From the NCBI RefSeq assembly GCF_021390195.1, contig NZ_CP090003.1:4175501-4239500 (forward strand): a DNA stretch of 64,000 bases, given 5' to 3'. Source of the stretch: Flagellimonas sp. CMM7 (lineage in GTDB: Bacteria; Bacteroidota; Bacteroidia; Flavobacteriales; Flavobacteriaceae). Under the pieces are notes generated by a model, which did not search any database, was not told the origin of the DNA, and saw nothing but the letters and a program-made list of their open reading frames with translations. A program made the translations under genes and the position numbers. Shown in pieces: positions 26,117 to 36,123 of the stretch (positions are counted from its first letter, which is position 1; every line of letters begins with the position of its first letter).

Positions 26117-28551
26117 TAAGATTTACTTTTTGATTTCTTGGGTATAAGTGAAAATCCAAGCCCGCCAACAATAATAAGTCCTAACAAAATAGAACTACCC
26201 AGTGCTATTTTGCTCCCTGTTTGAATTACTTCAGGTTCAAATTTAAATTCAATCTCATGCTGACCCGCTGGTACTTTTATTCCCCGTAGCGCGTAGTTAG
26301 CCTTGTAGTGCGGCTCTAGCTTTCCGTCAATAAAGGCATTCCAGCCAGTTGGATAATGCATCTCAGAAAATATGGCAAAACCATCATTGGTATTTACAGA
26401 TTGGTATTTAATATAGTTAGGGCGATAATCCAACAATTGGATTGATGCTATGGAATCCACAACATAATTGGATTTTGTAACTGTCGGATATATGGCTGTA
26501 TTGATTACCGCTTCCTTTTTAGAATCAAACTCCTTCAATCCTTGGATTTCATCATTTGCAGATTTAACAAAGGCCAATCGCTCCACAAACCATGCATTCC
26601 CATTGGTATTATCATTGACCGCCGGGAAACTGTTACCTTCTTCGTCTTGTTGAATGATATATTTTACATTCAACATGTTCAATACCTCGATGTTGTTTTG
26701 ATATAAATGATGTTCAAACAAATCCTGAAGCAGTCTTGGTTTTGCTGCATGGTATCCACCAATCGATTTGTGAAAATAGGAGGTCCTGGCTCCATTTAGT
26801 CCTTCTTGAGGATCAAAAACCCGGAATATGGAATTGTCCTTCTTGATTAGCTCGTCTATCTGGCTGGCTTGAAAAGGTGAGTTCACATTTCTTTGGCGAA
26901 CAAAATCACTTTTGTTTACATAACGGAGGTTCACTCCTATCAAGTCAAACAAAATCAATGCTCCCAAAAGCAGAGTGATCAAGTTTTTACCAATTTTTTC
27001 CTTTATAAAGAACCATAGCGCTACAGCTGTCAGCAAAACAAAGATTAACGATCTAATGGTGTCACTTACATAAACTGCTTCCCTATCTCTTTGAATCATC
27101 GTCATTAACTCATCTCCAAAGTAGCCTCTATAAGTTTCATCCCTTAACCCATCAAAATCAAAGAATCCTTTTAGTAAAAATATGAATACACCCAAGCCTA
27201 GGGTTATAAAAAAACTAAGTTTGAGTGCTGTCAGTTTTTTTGGTTTACCTACTTTGGATTTAAATAGCTCCCGTACTCCCAAAATACCCAAAACAGGGAG
27301 ACATAATTCCAAAACTACTTGGATTGATGATACCGCACGGAACTTATTATATAGCGGAAAATAGTCAATCATAAAATTGGTCAATGCCGGGATATTTTTT
27401 CCCCAGGACAATAACAGTGCCAGTATAGCCCCTGTTAACAACCACCATTTCTTTTTGCCTTTGACCATAAATAAACCCAGAACAAACAAAAAGATTATAA
27501 TTGCTCCAACATATGCCGGTCCAGCCACTATCGGTTGATTTCCCCAATATAATGGCATTCCTCCTGAAAATTCCAATGCTTTTGTTGGTGTAAGCCCCTG
27601 TCCTGTTAGGTATTCATATGCTTTAGATTTTTTCCCTAAATCTTCATTTCCCGAACCTCCAAACAACCGAGGTGCAAATAAGTTTAATGACTCCGCAATA
27701 CCATAACTGTATTGCGTAATATATTCTTTATCAAGTCCATTTTGAGCCGCTTTTGGACTTCCATCAGGATTTATGGTTAATTCAGATTTTCCCCGTGTAC
27801 TCCAATCTGCATATTCTTTAGTGGCCATTAAGCCCGTTGCGTTTGTAGCTATGGATAGGGCTACAGCGGCAATCAAAATTCCAACAGAGATAAAGTAGTG
27901 CTTAAGTTTTTTATCTTTTATGGCATAAATTAGATACACCAGTCCCAAGACCAGAACCAGCAACATAAAATAATAGGTCATCTGGTAATGGTTGGCATTA
28001 ATTTCCAGTGCCATTGCTAAAGCTGTGAGAACAAATCCCAATAAATACTTCTTTCTAAAAACCAGAACAATACCCCCTAAAACCATTGGAATATAACCCA
28101 GTGCATGTGCCTTTGCATTATGCCCCACACCAAGAATAATAATGAGATATGTGGAAAAACCGAAAGCCAAAGCGCCAAGTACCGCCAATCGGTATTCAAC
28201 CTTTAGGCAGAGCATTAAAACGTAAAAACCTATCAAATACAAAAAGAGATAATCCGCCGGTCTTGGCAGAAACCGGATCAGTCTATCTAATTTTTTAATA
28301 TAATCATGAGGGTAGTTGGCTCCTAACTGATACGTGGGCATACCTCCAAAAGCACTATTGGTCCAATAAGATTCCTCACCCGTTAATTCCTTATAGTCAT
28401 TGCGTTCCTTGGACATACCTTTGTATTGGGCAATATCCGATTGAAAAATCGCTTTGCCCTGAAGTACCGGGTAAAAGTATATCAGTGAGGCTAGAATGAA
28501 TAAAGCAATTACACAAATATTGGTGATAACGGCTTTTGGAGAAAGATTCAT
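26116..28551 (-). CDS. YfhO-family multi-spanning membrane protein
   Basis: 811 aa from ATG 28551 (the codon at 28572 is TTG). About a dozen TM helices in the first 550 residues, with YWTNSAFGGMPTYQLGANYPHDYIK in the first large periplasmic loop, then a soluble region of about 220 residues and a final TM helix (GSSILLGLIIVGGLGFSLI) ending in KKSKSKS. Matches YfhO/GT-C-like proteins; B. subtilis YfhO acts in lipoteichoic acid glycosylation with a flippase. Likely a lipid-linked sugar transferase here. Confidence 0.88.
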   Translation of the reverse strand: MNLSPKAVITNICVIALFILASLIYFYPVLQGKAIFQSDIAQYKGMSKERNDYKELTGEESYWTNSAFGGMPTYQLGANYPHDYIKKLDRLIRFLPRPADYLFLYLIGFYVLMLCLKVEYRLAVLGALAFGFSTYLIIILGVGHNAKAHALGYIPMVLGGIVLVFRKKYLLGFVLTALAMALEINANHYQMTYYFMLLVLVLGLVYLIYAIKDKKLKHYFISVGILIAAVALSIATNATGLMATKEYADWSTRGKSELTINPDGSPKAAQNGLDKEYITQYSYGIAESLNLFAPRLFGGSGNEDLGKKSKAYEYLTGQGLTPTKALEFSGGMPLYWGNQPIVAGPAYVGAIIIFLFVLGLFMVKGKKKWWLLTGAILALLLSWGKNIPALTNFMIDYFPLYNKFRAVSSIQVVLELCLPVLGILGVRELFKSKVGKPKKLTALKLSFFITLGLGVFIFLLKGFFDFDGLRDETYRGYFGDELMTMIQRDREAVYVSDTIRSLIFVLLTAVALWFFIKEKIGKNLITLLLGALILFDLIGVNLRYVNKSDFVRQRNVNSPFQASQIDELIKKDNSIFRVFDPQEGLNGARTSYFHKSIGGYHAAKPRLLQDLFEHHLYQNNIEVLNMLNVKYIIQQDEEGNSFPAVNDNTNGNAWFVERLAFVKSANDEIQGLKEFDSKKEAVINTAIYPTVTKSNYVVDSIASIQLLDYRPNYIKYQSVNTNDGFAIFSEMHYPTGWNAFIDGKLEPHYKANYALRGIKVPAGQHEIEFKFEPEVIQTGSKIALGSSILLGLIIVGGLGFSLIPKKSKSKS

Positions 28552-28575
28552 GGATTGATTTTGAAAAGACAAATA

Positions 28576-28836
28576 TTAGTCAATTTCTTCAAAATCTATA
28601 TATTCTCCAACTTTTTTTGAAGGATTAGGTTTTCTAAATGTTTTTTTAGAAGCTGTAGGTTTTCCTTCATTATCAGGTTTATTTCCAAAATCCTGATAGT
28701 TACCAAATTGTTGCCCAAAGCGTTCTTGGGTTTTCCTCATAGCGTAATTAAGCAGTCTGGGTGCTATCCATTTAAGAAGCATTTTAACTGCGTAGTATAC
28801 TAATACAAGTATTAAAATCGTTTGTAGTAAAACCAT
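28576..28836 (-). CDS. DUF4834 family small membrane protein
   Basis: 86 aa. One N-terminal TM helix (LLQTILILVLVYYAVKMLLKW), a polar linker and the ending KKVGEYIDFEEID, characteristic of DUF4834. Function unknown. It starts the minus-strand YfhO/GT4/flippase run; the YfhO start is 24 bp beyond its stop. A TAATTTTG -7-like element lies at 28856-28863. Confidence 0.85.
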   Translation of the reverse strand: MVLLQTILILVLVYYAVKMLLKWIAPRLLNYAMRKTQERFGQQFGNYQDFGNKPDNEGKPTASKKTFRKPNPSKKVGEYIDFEEID

Positions 28837-28921
28837 ATAACATTAGCTATTGCATCAAAATTACATTGTTAGTCTTTTAAAAGACCCGAAAGTATCTTAA
28901 AATAGTATTAAAATCAGTTAT

Positions 28922-29905
28922 ATGCATCTCCGTAGTATAAAGAAAACCCTTTTTGTCCTTTGTTTTGTTCCTTTTTTTTCAAATGCGCAGTATACAGATG
29001 TTATAAACTCTAACAGACCTGGTAGGGCAGTAAGTGCCTACGCTGTAGGGAGAAACGTAGTGCAAGCAGAAGTTGGACTTGTCTATGAACAACAGGACAA
29101 TGCATCACAAAATTCCGATTCAAATATTTTTGGTGCAGATTTTTCCATTAGATACGGATTGCTCTTTGAAACATTGGAAATTAACTATGAAGGAACCTTT
29201 ATAAACCAAAATATAACTTTTACGGATTTAGGTACGGATGAGACCAGGACGGATTTTTCTAGAAATAGATTAGGGTTAAAATATTTAATTTTTGATCCTT
29301 TTAAAAACCCAGAAAACAATAAACCCAATCTTTATAGCTGGCGAGCCAACAATGTTTTTCAATGGAAGAATCTAATTCCTGCAGTTTCTATTTATGCCGG
29401 TGCTACTTTTAACTTGGGAGAGAATCCATTTTATGTAGGCGACCCAACAGTATCACCCAGAGTGGCTATTGCAACTCAAAGTAGACTTTCACCACGGTTT
29501 GTGTTAATCTCAAATATCGCATATGATAGAATTGGTACAGATTTTCCAGAACTAAGCTATGCGGTTTCACTTTCACATTCATTTAAAGATCCCAAATGGA
29601 GTGTTTTTATTGAAAACCAAGGATTCAAGAGCGATCGTTATTCGGATATTTTATTGCGCTCAGGTGTGGCCTACTTGTTTAATCCAAACTTTCAGGCGGA
29701 TTTTCATTTAGGCTCTAATTTCAAGAACTCGCCTTCCCGTATTTTCGCAGTATTAGGTTTTTCGTATCGATTAGATCTTCACAAGGATAAGCTAGTGGCC
29801 ATTGAAGATCAAAAAGGTGGGCAGAATGGAAAAATCCGTAAAAATTCGGCTAAGAAAAAACAAAAGAAAAAGAACAAAAAGAAAAAAGATAAAATAGACT
29901 TTTAA
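28922..29905 (+). CDS. Outer-membrane MetA/phenol-degradation-type transporter protein
   Basis: 327 aa with a signal peptide (LFVLCFVPFFSNAQ). The mature part has alternating beta-strand pattern and opens with INSNRPGRAVSAYAVGRNVVQAEVGLVYEQ, typical of the phenol MetA-type outer-membrane family. About 10-12 strands end near FAVLGFSYRLDLHKD. It then has a Lys-rich tail of about 40 residues (KKKQKKKNKKKKDK), unusual after a barrel. Substrate unknown. Confidence 0.75.
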   Translation: MHLRSIKKTLFVLCFVPFFSNAQYTDVINSNRPGRAVSAYAVGRNVVQAEVGLVYEQQDNASQNSDSNIFGADFSIRYGLLFETLEINYEGTFINQNITFTDLGTDETRTDFSRNRLGLKYLIFDPFKNPENNKPNLYSWRANNVFQWKNLIPAVSIYAGATFNLGENPFYVGDPTVSPRVAIATQSRLSPRFVLISNIAYDRIGTDFPELSYAVSLSHSFKDPKWSVFIENQGFKSDRYSDILLRSGVAYLFNPNFQADFHLGSNFKNSPSRIFAVLGFSYRLDLHKDKLVAIEDQKGGQNGKIRKNSAKKKQKKKNKKKKDKIDF

Positions 29906-29971
29906 GTTTTACATGTATCATTTTTCTTCTGTTTAGAATATTCCTAATATTGGCCTTACAAAAAATAATGT

Positions 29972-31090
29972 ATGGTCACCATAAAGCAAGCTCAGTCCAA
30001 AGCGGATTTAAAACAATTTGTAAAGTTTCCATTTTCGTTATATAAAGATTCCCAATATTGGGTACCTCCCATTATCAAAGATGAATTAGAGTCTTTTGAC
30101 GCAGACAAAAACCCTGTTTTCCAAAATGCCGAAGCTTCTTATTTTCTGGCCTACAAGGGTGGTGAGTTGGTAGGCAGAGTTGCAGCCATCATAAATTGGA
30201 TAGAAGTAAACGAACAACAACTAAAAAAAATGAGGTTTGGTTGGTTCGATTTTATAGATGATTTTGAAGTTTCCAAAGCTTTATTAGAAAAAGTAGCGGA
30301 AATTGGAAAGGAACAACAGCTTGAATATATGGAAGGACCGGTTGGTTTTTCTAATTTGGATAAGGTGGGCGTTTTAACAGAAGGGTTTGACCATATAGGG
30401 AACATGATTACCTGGTATAACTACCCATATTACCAATCCCACTATGAAAAACACGGTTTTGTAAAGGAAAAAGGGTATTTGGAAAATAAGTTCCCATTTA
30501 CCAATGCCGACCCAAAGATATTTTCCAAAGCCAACTTATTGATCAAAAAAAGATATAAACTTAGGGAGCTTAATTTCACTAATAGTAAAGAAATAATGCC
30601 TTGGGTAGATAAAATGTTTGATCTATTCAACAACTCATACGCCAGCCTTGCCTCTTTTGTGAAAATCACAGATGTACAAAAGGAATATTTTAAAAAGAAA
30701 TACATCAGTTTTATAAATCCTGAGTATATAAAATTTGTAGTTGACGAACAAGATGAATTGGTTGCATTTGCCATTGTTATGCCTTCGTTTTCCGAGGCAT
30801 TGCAAAAAGCAAAGGGAAAATTGTTTCCAACTGGGGTATTCCACCTCTTAAAAGCCCGAAAACATAGCAAAGATGTTATTTTTTACCTAATTGGTATTCA
30901 TCCGGATTATCAAAACAGGGGGGTAACGGCAGTAATTTTTAACGAATATTATAAAACCTTCCTTAAAAGAGGTGTACTTAACTGTATTAGAACTCCAGAA
31001 CTAGAAGAAAACACTGCTATACGACAGATTTGGAAACATTTTGACCCAGTTACCCATAAACGAAGAAGAACGTACAGAAAAGCGCTGTAA
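29972..31090 (+). CDS. GNAT-fold acetyltransferase-like protein
   Basis: 372 aa, soluble. The N-terminal part has KADLKQFVKFPFSLYKDSQYWVPPI; a second part carries a GNAT-like core, VIFYLIGIHPDYQNRGVTAVIFNEYY, with the acetyl-CoA pyrophosphate loop Q-N-R-G-V. Widely kept in Bacteroidota. Substrate unknown; the double-GNAT arrangement suggests acylation of a larger molecule. It converges on the acyltransferase gene with a 4-bp gap. Confidence 0.82.
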   Translation: MVTIKQAQSKADLKQFVKFPFSLYKDSQYWVPPIIKDELESFDADKNPVFQNAEASYFLAYKGGELVGRVAAIINWIEVNEQQLKKMRFGWFDFIDDFEVSKALLEKVAEIGKEQQLEYMEGPVGFSNLDKVGVLTEGFDHIGNMITWYNYPYYQSHYEKHGFVKEKGYLENKFPFTNADPKIFSKANLLIKKRYKLRELNFTNSKEIMPWVDKMFDLFNNSYASLASFVKITDVQKEYFKKKYISFINPEYIKFVVDEQDELVAFAIVMPSFSEALQKAKGKLFPTGVFHLLKARKHSKDVIFYLIGIHPDYQNRGVTAVIFNEYYKTFLKRGVLNCIRTPELEENTAIRQIWKHFDPVTHKRRRTYRKAL

Positions 31091-31094
31091 CCGA

Positions 31095-32354
31095 TTATTC
31101 TCCCATGGCCGCGGCAACAGCTGCAGAAAGCCTCTTGTAGGTGCCGTTTTCCAATCGTTCACGAATACCAGAGAACGCTTCTAAAGTTACTTCTATATCT
31201 TCCATGGTATGTGTTGCCGTTGGAATCATACGTAGTAAAATCAATCCTTTGGGTATTACAGGGTAAACTACGATAGAACAGAATATTCCGTAGTTTTCTC
31301 GAAGATCCTTTACCAAAGCCATGGCTTCAGGAATACTTCCATTTAAATATACAGGGGTAACACAACTGGTAGTGGTTCCAATATCAAAACCACGATTTTT
31401 CAGACCATTTTGCAATGCATTTACATTCTCCCAAAGTTTTGCCTTAAGTTGTGGCATGGTGCGTAACATGTCTAGACGTTTAAGCGCTCCTTTTACGTAG
31501 ACCATTGGAAGCGATTTGGCAAACATTTGAGATCTTAGATTATACTTTAGATATTCTATTATCTCTTTATCCGCTGCAACGAAAGCACCTATACTTGCCA
31601 TTGACTTGGCAAAGGTTGCCAAATAGACATCAATATCATCTTGAATTCCTTGCTCCTCTCCTGCTCCTGCTCCTCTTTTACCAAGAGTACCAAAACCATG
31701 AGCATCATCAACAAGTAATCTAAATTTAAATTTACTCTTTAGTGCAACAATTTCTTTAAGTATCCCTTGCTCTCCTCGCATTCCAAAAACACCTTCAGAA
31801 ATAACAAGTATTCCTCCGCCGGTTTCCGTAGCCATTTTTGTTGCTCTCTCTAGGTTTTTCTCTAAACTCTCAACATTATTATGTTTGAAAGTAAAACGTT
31901 TACCCATGTGCAAACGAACCCCATCAATAATACATGCATGACAATCCACATCATATACAATGATATCGTCCTTTGAAACCAACGCATCAATTACGGACAT
32001 GAATCCCTGGTATCCAAAATTTAATAGATAGGAGGATTCTTTATTTACGAAAGCAGCCAGCTCTTGCTCCAATTGCTCATGGAAATCTGTATGTCCACTC
32101 ATCATACGTGCGCCCATAGGGTAGGCTGAACCATGTTCATGGGCAGCATCGCCATCAACTTTTTTGACTTCAGGTAGATTTGCAAGTCCCAAATAGTCAT
32201 TGATACTCCATGTAATAACATCTTTACCTTGGAATTTCATTCTATTGGAGATAGGACCTTCTAATTTTGGAAACACAAAATAACCTTCTGCTTGTGATGC
32301 CCATTTTCCCAAAGGACCTTTATTTTCAATGATTCTATCAAATAAATCTCTCAT
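31095..32354 (-). CDS. PLP-dependent acyl-CoA:amino-acid transferase; probable cysteate acyltransferase
   Basis: 419 aa of the alpha-oxoamine synthase family (KBL/BioF/serine palmitoyltransferase). Seen: GSAYPMGARMMSGHTDFHEQLE, VDDAHGFGTLGKRGAG with the PLP-binding Asp217 and His219, and Schiff-base Lys250 in LATFAKSMASIGAF, closest to serine palmitoyltransferase. It has an unusual Ala-rich end (RLSAAVAAAMGE). The next gene upstream on this strand encodes a cysteine-synthase-like enzyme, so I infer condensation of cysteate with an acyl-CoA to 3-ketocapnine (CapB-type step), the entry to sulfonolipids linked to gliding in flavobacteria. Serine palmitoyltransferase is the main alternative. Confidence 0.75.
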   Translation of the reverse strand: MRDLFDRIIENKGPLGKWASQAEGYFVFPKLEGPISNRMKFQGKDVITWSINDYLGLANLPEVKKVDGDAAHEHGSAYPMGARMMSGHTDFHEQLEQELAAFVNKESSYLLNFGYQGFMSVIDALVSKDDIIVYDVDCHACIIDGVRLHMGKRFTFKHNNVESLEKNLERATKMATETGGGILVISEGVFGMRGEQGILKEIVALKSKFKFRLLVDDAHGFGTLGKRGAGAGEEQGIQDDIDVYLATFAKSMASIGAFVAADKEIIEYLKYNLRSQMFAKSLPMVYVKGALKRLDMLRTMPQLKAKLWENVNALQNGLKNRGFDIGTTTSCVTPVYLNGSIPEAMALVKDLRENYGIFCSIVVYPVIPKGLILLRMIPTATHTMEDIEVTLEAFSGIRERLENGTYKRLSAAVAAAMGE

Positions 32355-32424
32355 CTACCTCAAAATTGTTTCAAGTGCAAAAATATAGATTTTATGCCAA
32401 CCTTACGTAATGAATTCCGTATAT

Positions 32425-32453
32425 AAAAAAACGGCAATGGTTTCCATTGCCGT
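32425..32453 (-). terminator. Terminator between the two sulfonolipid-type genes
   Basis: Perfect 10-bp arms ACGGCAATGG (32431-32440) and CCATTGCCGT (32444-32453); on the minus strand the hairpin is followed by a run of T. It ends the cysteate-synthase-type transcript before the acyltransferase gene. Confidence 0.8.
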
Positions 32454-32481
32454 TCAGTCATTTACATTGTCAAGTATTTGT

Positions 32482-33522
32482 TTACTTGATATATTCTATT
32501 TTTTCTGGTGTCTCTGCATTTTTGGTGTCAAAAAACCCTTGATTTTCCATCCACTCATTGCTGTACACCTTGCTCATATATCTTGAACCATGATCTGGAA
32601 AGATAACCACAACATTACTATCTTCAGAGAATTCTCCTTCTGTATTTAGTTGATAAAGTGCTTGCATTGCCGCACCACTTGTATAACCAACAAACATACC
32701 TTCAGTATGAGCTATTTTTCTAGCCATATGTGCACTTTCAGCATCCGTTACTTTAATATAGCGGTCAATACAGTTAAAATCGGTTGCTGTAGGAATCAAA
32801 TTCTTCCCTAAGCCTTCAATTCTGTATGGATAGACCTCATTATGGTCAAACTCGCCTGTTTCGTGATATTTTTTTAATACAGAACCATAAGCATCAACCC
32901 CTAATACTTTTACATCTGGATTCTGCTCCTTTAAGTAGCGAGCAATTCCAGAAATAGTACCTCCAGTGCCACTACAAGCCACTAAATGTGTAATAGCTCC
33001 ATTGGTCTGATTCCAAATTTCTGGGCCTGTGGTCTTATAATGAGCTTCTATATTCAGCTCATTAAAGTATTGATTGATGTATATAGAATTGCTGGTTTCG
33101 TTATGTAAGCGCTTAGCAACCTCATAATATGACCTTGGGTCATCCGCACTGACATGAGCAGGACAAACGTATACTTTGGCTCCCATTGAGCGAAGCATGT
33201 CAATTTTATCAGGAGACGATTTTGAGCTTACTGCCAAAATACATTTATACCCTTTTACAATACTAACCATGGCCAGGCTAAAACCTGTATTCCCAGATGT
33301 AGTCTCTATAATAGTACTTCCAGGTTTAAGAATCCCTTTACGCTCGGCCTCATCAATAATATAAGAGGCGATTCTATCTTTAGAAGAGTGTCCTGGGTTA
33401 AAGGATTCTATTTTACCGTAGAAATTTCCTGTAAGCGGTTCTGCAATCTTATTTAGCCTAACCAAGGGGGTGTTTCCAATTAAATCAAGGATATTGCTGT
33501 ACGCATTTATCTGTTTTCTCAT
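32482..33522 (-). CDS. Cysteine-synthase-family PLP enzyme; probable cysteate synthase
   Basis: 346 aa fold-type II PLP enzyme: [16 protein letters not shown] with Schiff-base Lys48, [11 protein letters not shown] substrate loop (75-80), and [14 protein letters not shown] phosphate-binding loop. No regulatory CBS domain. Cysteine synthases usually carry N-P-x-x-S-V-K; the H-S-S-K form and the neighbouring acyltransferase point to the Bacteroidota cysteate synthase (CapA type), which makes cysteate from O-phosphoserine and sulfite for capnine lipids. Cysteine synthase itself remains possible. Confidence 0.7.
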   Translation of the reverse strand: MRKQINAYSNILDLIGNTPLVRLNKIAEPLTGNFYGKIESFNPGHSSKDRIASYIIDEAERKGILKPGSTIIETTSGNTGFSLAMVSIVKGYKCILAVSSKSSPDKIDMLRSMGAKVYVCPAHVSADDPRSYYEVAKRLHNETSNSIYINQYFNELNIEAHYKTTGPEIWNQTNGAITHLVACSGTGGTISGIARYLKEQNPDVKVLGVDAYGSVLKKYHETGEFDHNEVYPYRIEGLGKNLIPTATDFNCIDRYIKVTDAESAHMARKIAHTEGMFVGYTSGAAMQALYQLNTEGEFSEDSNVVVIFPDHGSRYMSKVYSNEWMENQGFFDTKNAETPEKIEYIK

Positions 33523-33542
33523 AACTGGTTATAGGTAAGGAA

Positions 33543-33550
33543 CAAATTTA
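33543..33550 (-). promoter_or_regulatory. -7 element for cysteate synthase candidate
   Basis: Minus strand TAAATTTG fits TAnnTTTG, 20 bp before ATG 33522. A TTTG at 33575-33578 (minus) lies 24 bp upstream, slightly beyond normal spacing. Confidence 0.4.
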
Positions 33551-33594
33551 GATTGTCTCAAAATTTATTCGGTGCAAAAATAACATTTTTTATT

Positions 33595-35733
33595 TTAAGG
33601 CATTTTGCCTTCCAAATCAAGAATAAATGCATATTCTTTTGCTGTTTCCTTTAAGGATTCAAAACGCCCAGATGCACCTCCGTGCCCTGCTTCCATATTC
33701 GTATCCAGAAACAGAACGTTATTGTCTGTTTTATATTCTCTAATTTTGGCTACCCATTTAGCTGGTTCCCAATATTGCACTTGCGAATCGTGTAGACCAG
33801 TGGAAACATACATGTTGGGATAATCTTTTGCCATAACATTATCATACGGAGAGTATGATTTCATGTATTCATAATATTCCTTATCCCCGGGATTCCCCCA
33901 TTCATCATATTCTCCGGTTGTTAAAGGAATTGAATTGTCTAACATGGTTGTGACCACATCAACAAACGATACAGCTGCAATGACGCCATTATACAGCTCT
34001 GGAGCCATATTTACAATAGCTCCCATTAAAAGCCCTCCTGCCGAACCACCGCTGGCATACAAGTGGTCCGCACTTGTGTATTCTTTTTTAATTAAGAATT
34101 TTGAGCAATCAATAAAATCGGTAAATGTATTTTTCTTTTGTAACAACTTTCCATCTTCATACCATGGTCTCCCCAAATACTCCCCTCCTCTTACATGGGC
34201 AATAGCATAAATAAACCCTCTGTCCAATAGGCTTAACCGAACTGATGAAAAATAAGGGTCAATAGTACTTCCATAAGAGCCATAGGCATATTGTAGTAAT
34301 GGGCTGGTTCCATCCAAACTTGTATTCTTATGATAAACCAATGAAATTGGAACTTTTGCCCCATCCCGTGCAGTGGCCCATAACCGTTCTGTACGGTAAT
34401 TGGTTTTATCAAACTTACCTCCTAAAACTTCCAGCTCTTTTAGAGTCTTTTGAGATTTGTTTTCCATATTAAAATCAATGATTGCATACGGGGCGCCCAT
34501 TTCGTTGTAATAATAGCGGAGTTCTTTTGTGTCAAAGTCCAGATTAACAGATGTACCAGCTACATAGGTTTCGCTTTCAAAAGGTAAATGATAACTATCC
34601 GTTGCATCCCAACGAGAAATTTTTAGCTTATTAAGTCCATTTTCTCTTTCTGAAAGTACATAGTAGTCCTTGAATATATCCACATCTTCCAATAACACAT
34701 CTTCCCGATGCGGAATAAACTCCTCCCAATCTTTAGAAGAGGTGTTTTCATCAGAAGTTTTCATCAATTTAAAATTGGTAGCACCATCTTTATTGGTAAG
34801 GACATAGAAATTTCCATTATAATGTGCAATTGAATATTCCAATCCTCTTTCTCTGGCTGAGAAAACCTTAAAATCCCCCTCAGGGTCATCCGCGCTCAAA
34901 ATTTGGTACTCTGAAGTAAGTGTACTTACTGAACCTATCACTATGAATTTTCTGGATTTTGTCTTGTATACAAAGGTGTTGAACGTGGAGTCTTTTTCAT
35001 GAAAAATAAGCTTGTCATCAGATGATGGGGTTCCCAGTTCATGTCTGTAAATTTTGTCTGAACGCAATGTAACAGGGTCTTTTTTAGCATAAAACAATGT
35101 TTTGCCATCATTGCCCCAAACAGAACTGCCTGTAGTATTCTCAATTTTATCTGGATAAACTTCTCCTGTTATTAAATTTTTAATTTGAATATCATATTGT
35201 CTACGGGAAACAGTGTCCACCGCAAAGGAAGCCATTGTATTATCCGGACTAATTGAAATTCCGCGTAGGTTATAATACTCATGGTCTTTAGCCAATTCGT
35301 TACAATTGAACATCAACTCATCCTCCGCGTCCAAGCCTTCTTTTTTCCTTGAATAAATTGGATACTCCTGACCGGTTTCATATTTGGTGATGTACCAATA
35401 GCCATTGTATTTATAAGGAACAGAAGAATCATCCTCTTTTATTCTGGATTTCATCTCTTGAAAAAGCGCTTCTTGAAACTTCTTGGTGTGAGAGGTCATT
35501 TTAGCGTAGTACTCGTTTTCCGCATTTAAATAATCTAAAACATCCTGGTTTTCCCTATCGTTCATCCAATAGTAATCGTCTATTCTAACGTCACCATGTT
35601 TTTCAAGTTGTGTAGGAATCTTTTTTGCAACTGGATGTTGAGCACTCATAGGTTCTTCTTTGATATTTTGACAAGAGGCGGCAAAAGTAAGGTATAAAAT
35701 GAAAAAAGTACTTCTTAAAACTAAGTGCTTCAT
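33595..35733 (-). CDS. S9 family peptidase (oligopeptidase B type), lipoprotein
   Basis: 712 aa. Lipoprotein signal with Cys near residue 21 (FAASCQN). A seven-blade propeller domain spans roughly 80-440, then an alpha/beta hydrolase with Ser564 in GGSAGG, Asp649 in GLHDSQ and His684 in GHGGASG. YLGRPWYEDGKLLQKKNTFTDFI is typical of oligopeptidase B. It would cut short peptides after basic residues; the lipoprotein anchor puts it outside the inner membrane. Divergent from the ybaB-type gene. Confidence 0.92.
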   Translation of the reverse strand: MKHLVLRSTFFILYLTFAASCQNIKEEPMSAQHPVAKKIPTQLEKHGDVRIDDYYWMNDRENQDVLDYLNAENEYYAKMTSHTKKFQEALFQEMKSRIKEDDSSVPYKYNGYWYITKYETGQEYPIYSRKKEGLDAEDELMFNCNELAKDHEYYNLRGISISPDNTMASFAVDTVSRRQYDIQIKNLITGEVYPDKIENTTGSSVWGNDGKTLFYAKKDPVTLRSDKIYRHELGTPSSDDKLIFHEKDSTFNTFVYKTKSRKFIVIGSVSTLTSEYQILSADDPEGDFKVFSARERGLEYSIAHYNGNFYVLTNKDGATNFKLMKTSDENTSSKDWEEFIPHREDVLLEDVDIFKDYYVLSERENGLNKLKISRWDATDSYHLPFESETYVAGTSVNLDFDTKELRYYYNEMGAPYAIIDFNMENKSQKTLKELEVLGGKFDKTNYRTERLWATARDGAKVPISLVYHKNTSLDGTSPLLQYAYGSYGSTIDPYFSSVRLSLLDRGFIYAIAHVRGGEYLGRPWYEDGKLLQKKNTFTDFIDCSKFLIKKEYTSADHLYASGGSAGGLLMGAIVNMAPELYNGVIAAVSFVDVVTTMLDNSIPLTTGEYDEWGNPGDKEYYEYMKSYSPYDNVMAKDYPNMYVSTGLHDSQVQYWEPAKWVAKIREYKTDNNVLFLDTNMEAGHGGASGRFESLKETAKEYAFILDLEGKMP

Positions 35734-35757
35734 AGTTTTTGATTTGTGCCAAATTAC

Positions 35758-35765
35758 TACTTTTG
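35758..35765 (+). promoter_or_regulatory. -7 element for YbaB gene
   Basis: TACTTTTG fits TAnnTTTG; a TTG at 35739-35741 lies 16 bp upstream, close to -33 spacing. Confidence 0.4.
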
Positions 35766-35794
35766 AATCGTTAAAACTATAAACAGAAAATAGG

Positions 35795-36121
35795 ATGTTT
35801 GGAGATATTATGGGAATGATGGGAAAATTAAAGGAAACCCAAGAAAAAGTGAAGGCTACTAAAGAACGTTTAAATACGGTTTTGATTGATGAAACATCCT
35901 CAGATGGAAAATTGAAAGTTACCCTAACAGCTAATAGGGAAATTAAATCAATAGAAATTGATGATTCGCTAATGAAAGATAAGGAACAACTGGAAGATTA
36001 TCTGGTTCTTAGCCTGAACAAAGCCATTGAAAAGGCAACCAACGTTAACGAAGCTGAATTGGCAGCTGTTGCCAAAGATGGTATGCCAAATATTCCAGGG
36101 ATGGATTCGCTATTTAAATAG
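35795..36121 (+). CDS. YbaB/EbfC nucleoid-associated protein
   Basis: 108 aa. [26 protein letters not shown] gives the N-terminal helix; [21 protein letters not shown] the beta sheet; ending [13 protein letters not shown]. YbaB forms dimers that bind DNA and is often beside recR/dnaX in other phyla; here it stands alone between two minus-strand genes. Confidence 0.92.
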   Translation: MFGDIMGMMGKLKETQEKVKATKERLNTVLIDETSSDGKLKVTLTANREIKSIEIDDSLMKDKEQLEDYLVLSLNKAIEKATNVNEAELAAVAKDGMPNIPGMDSLFK

Positions 36122-36123
36122 CC

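Noticed and set aside
35743-35757. Minus-strand TTTGGCAC upstream of the S9 peptidase as a sigma-54 site
   Set aside because: The -24 half fits but there is no TTGC at the required -12 spacing.
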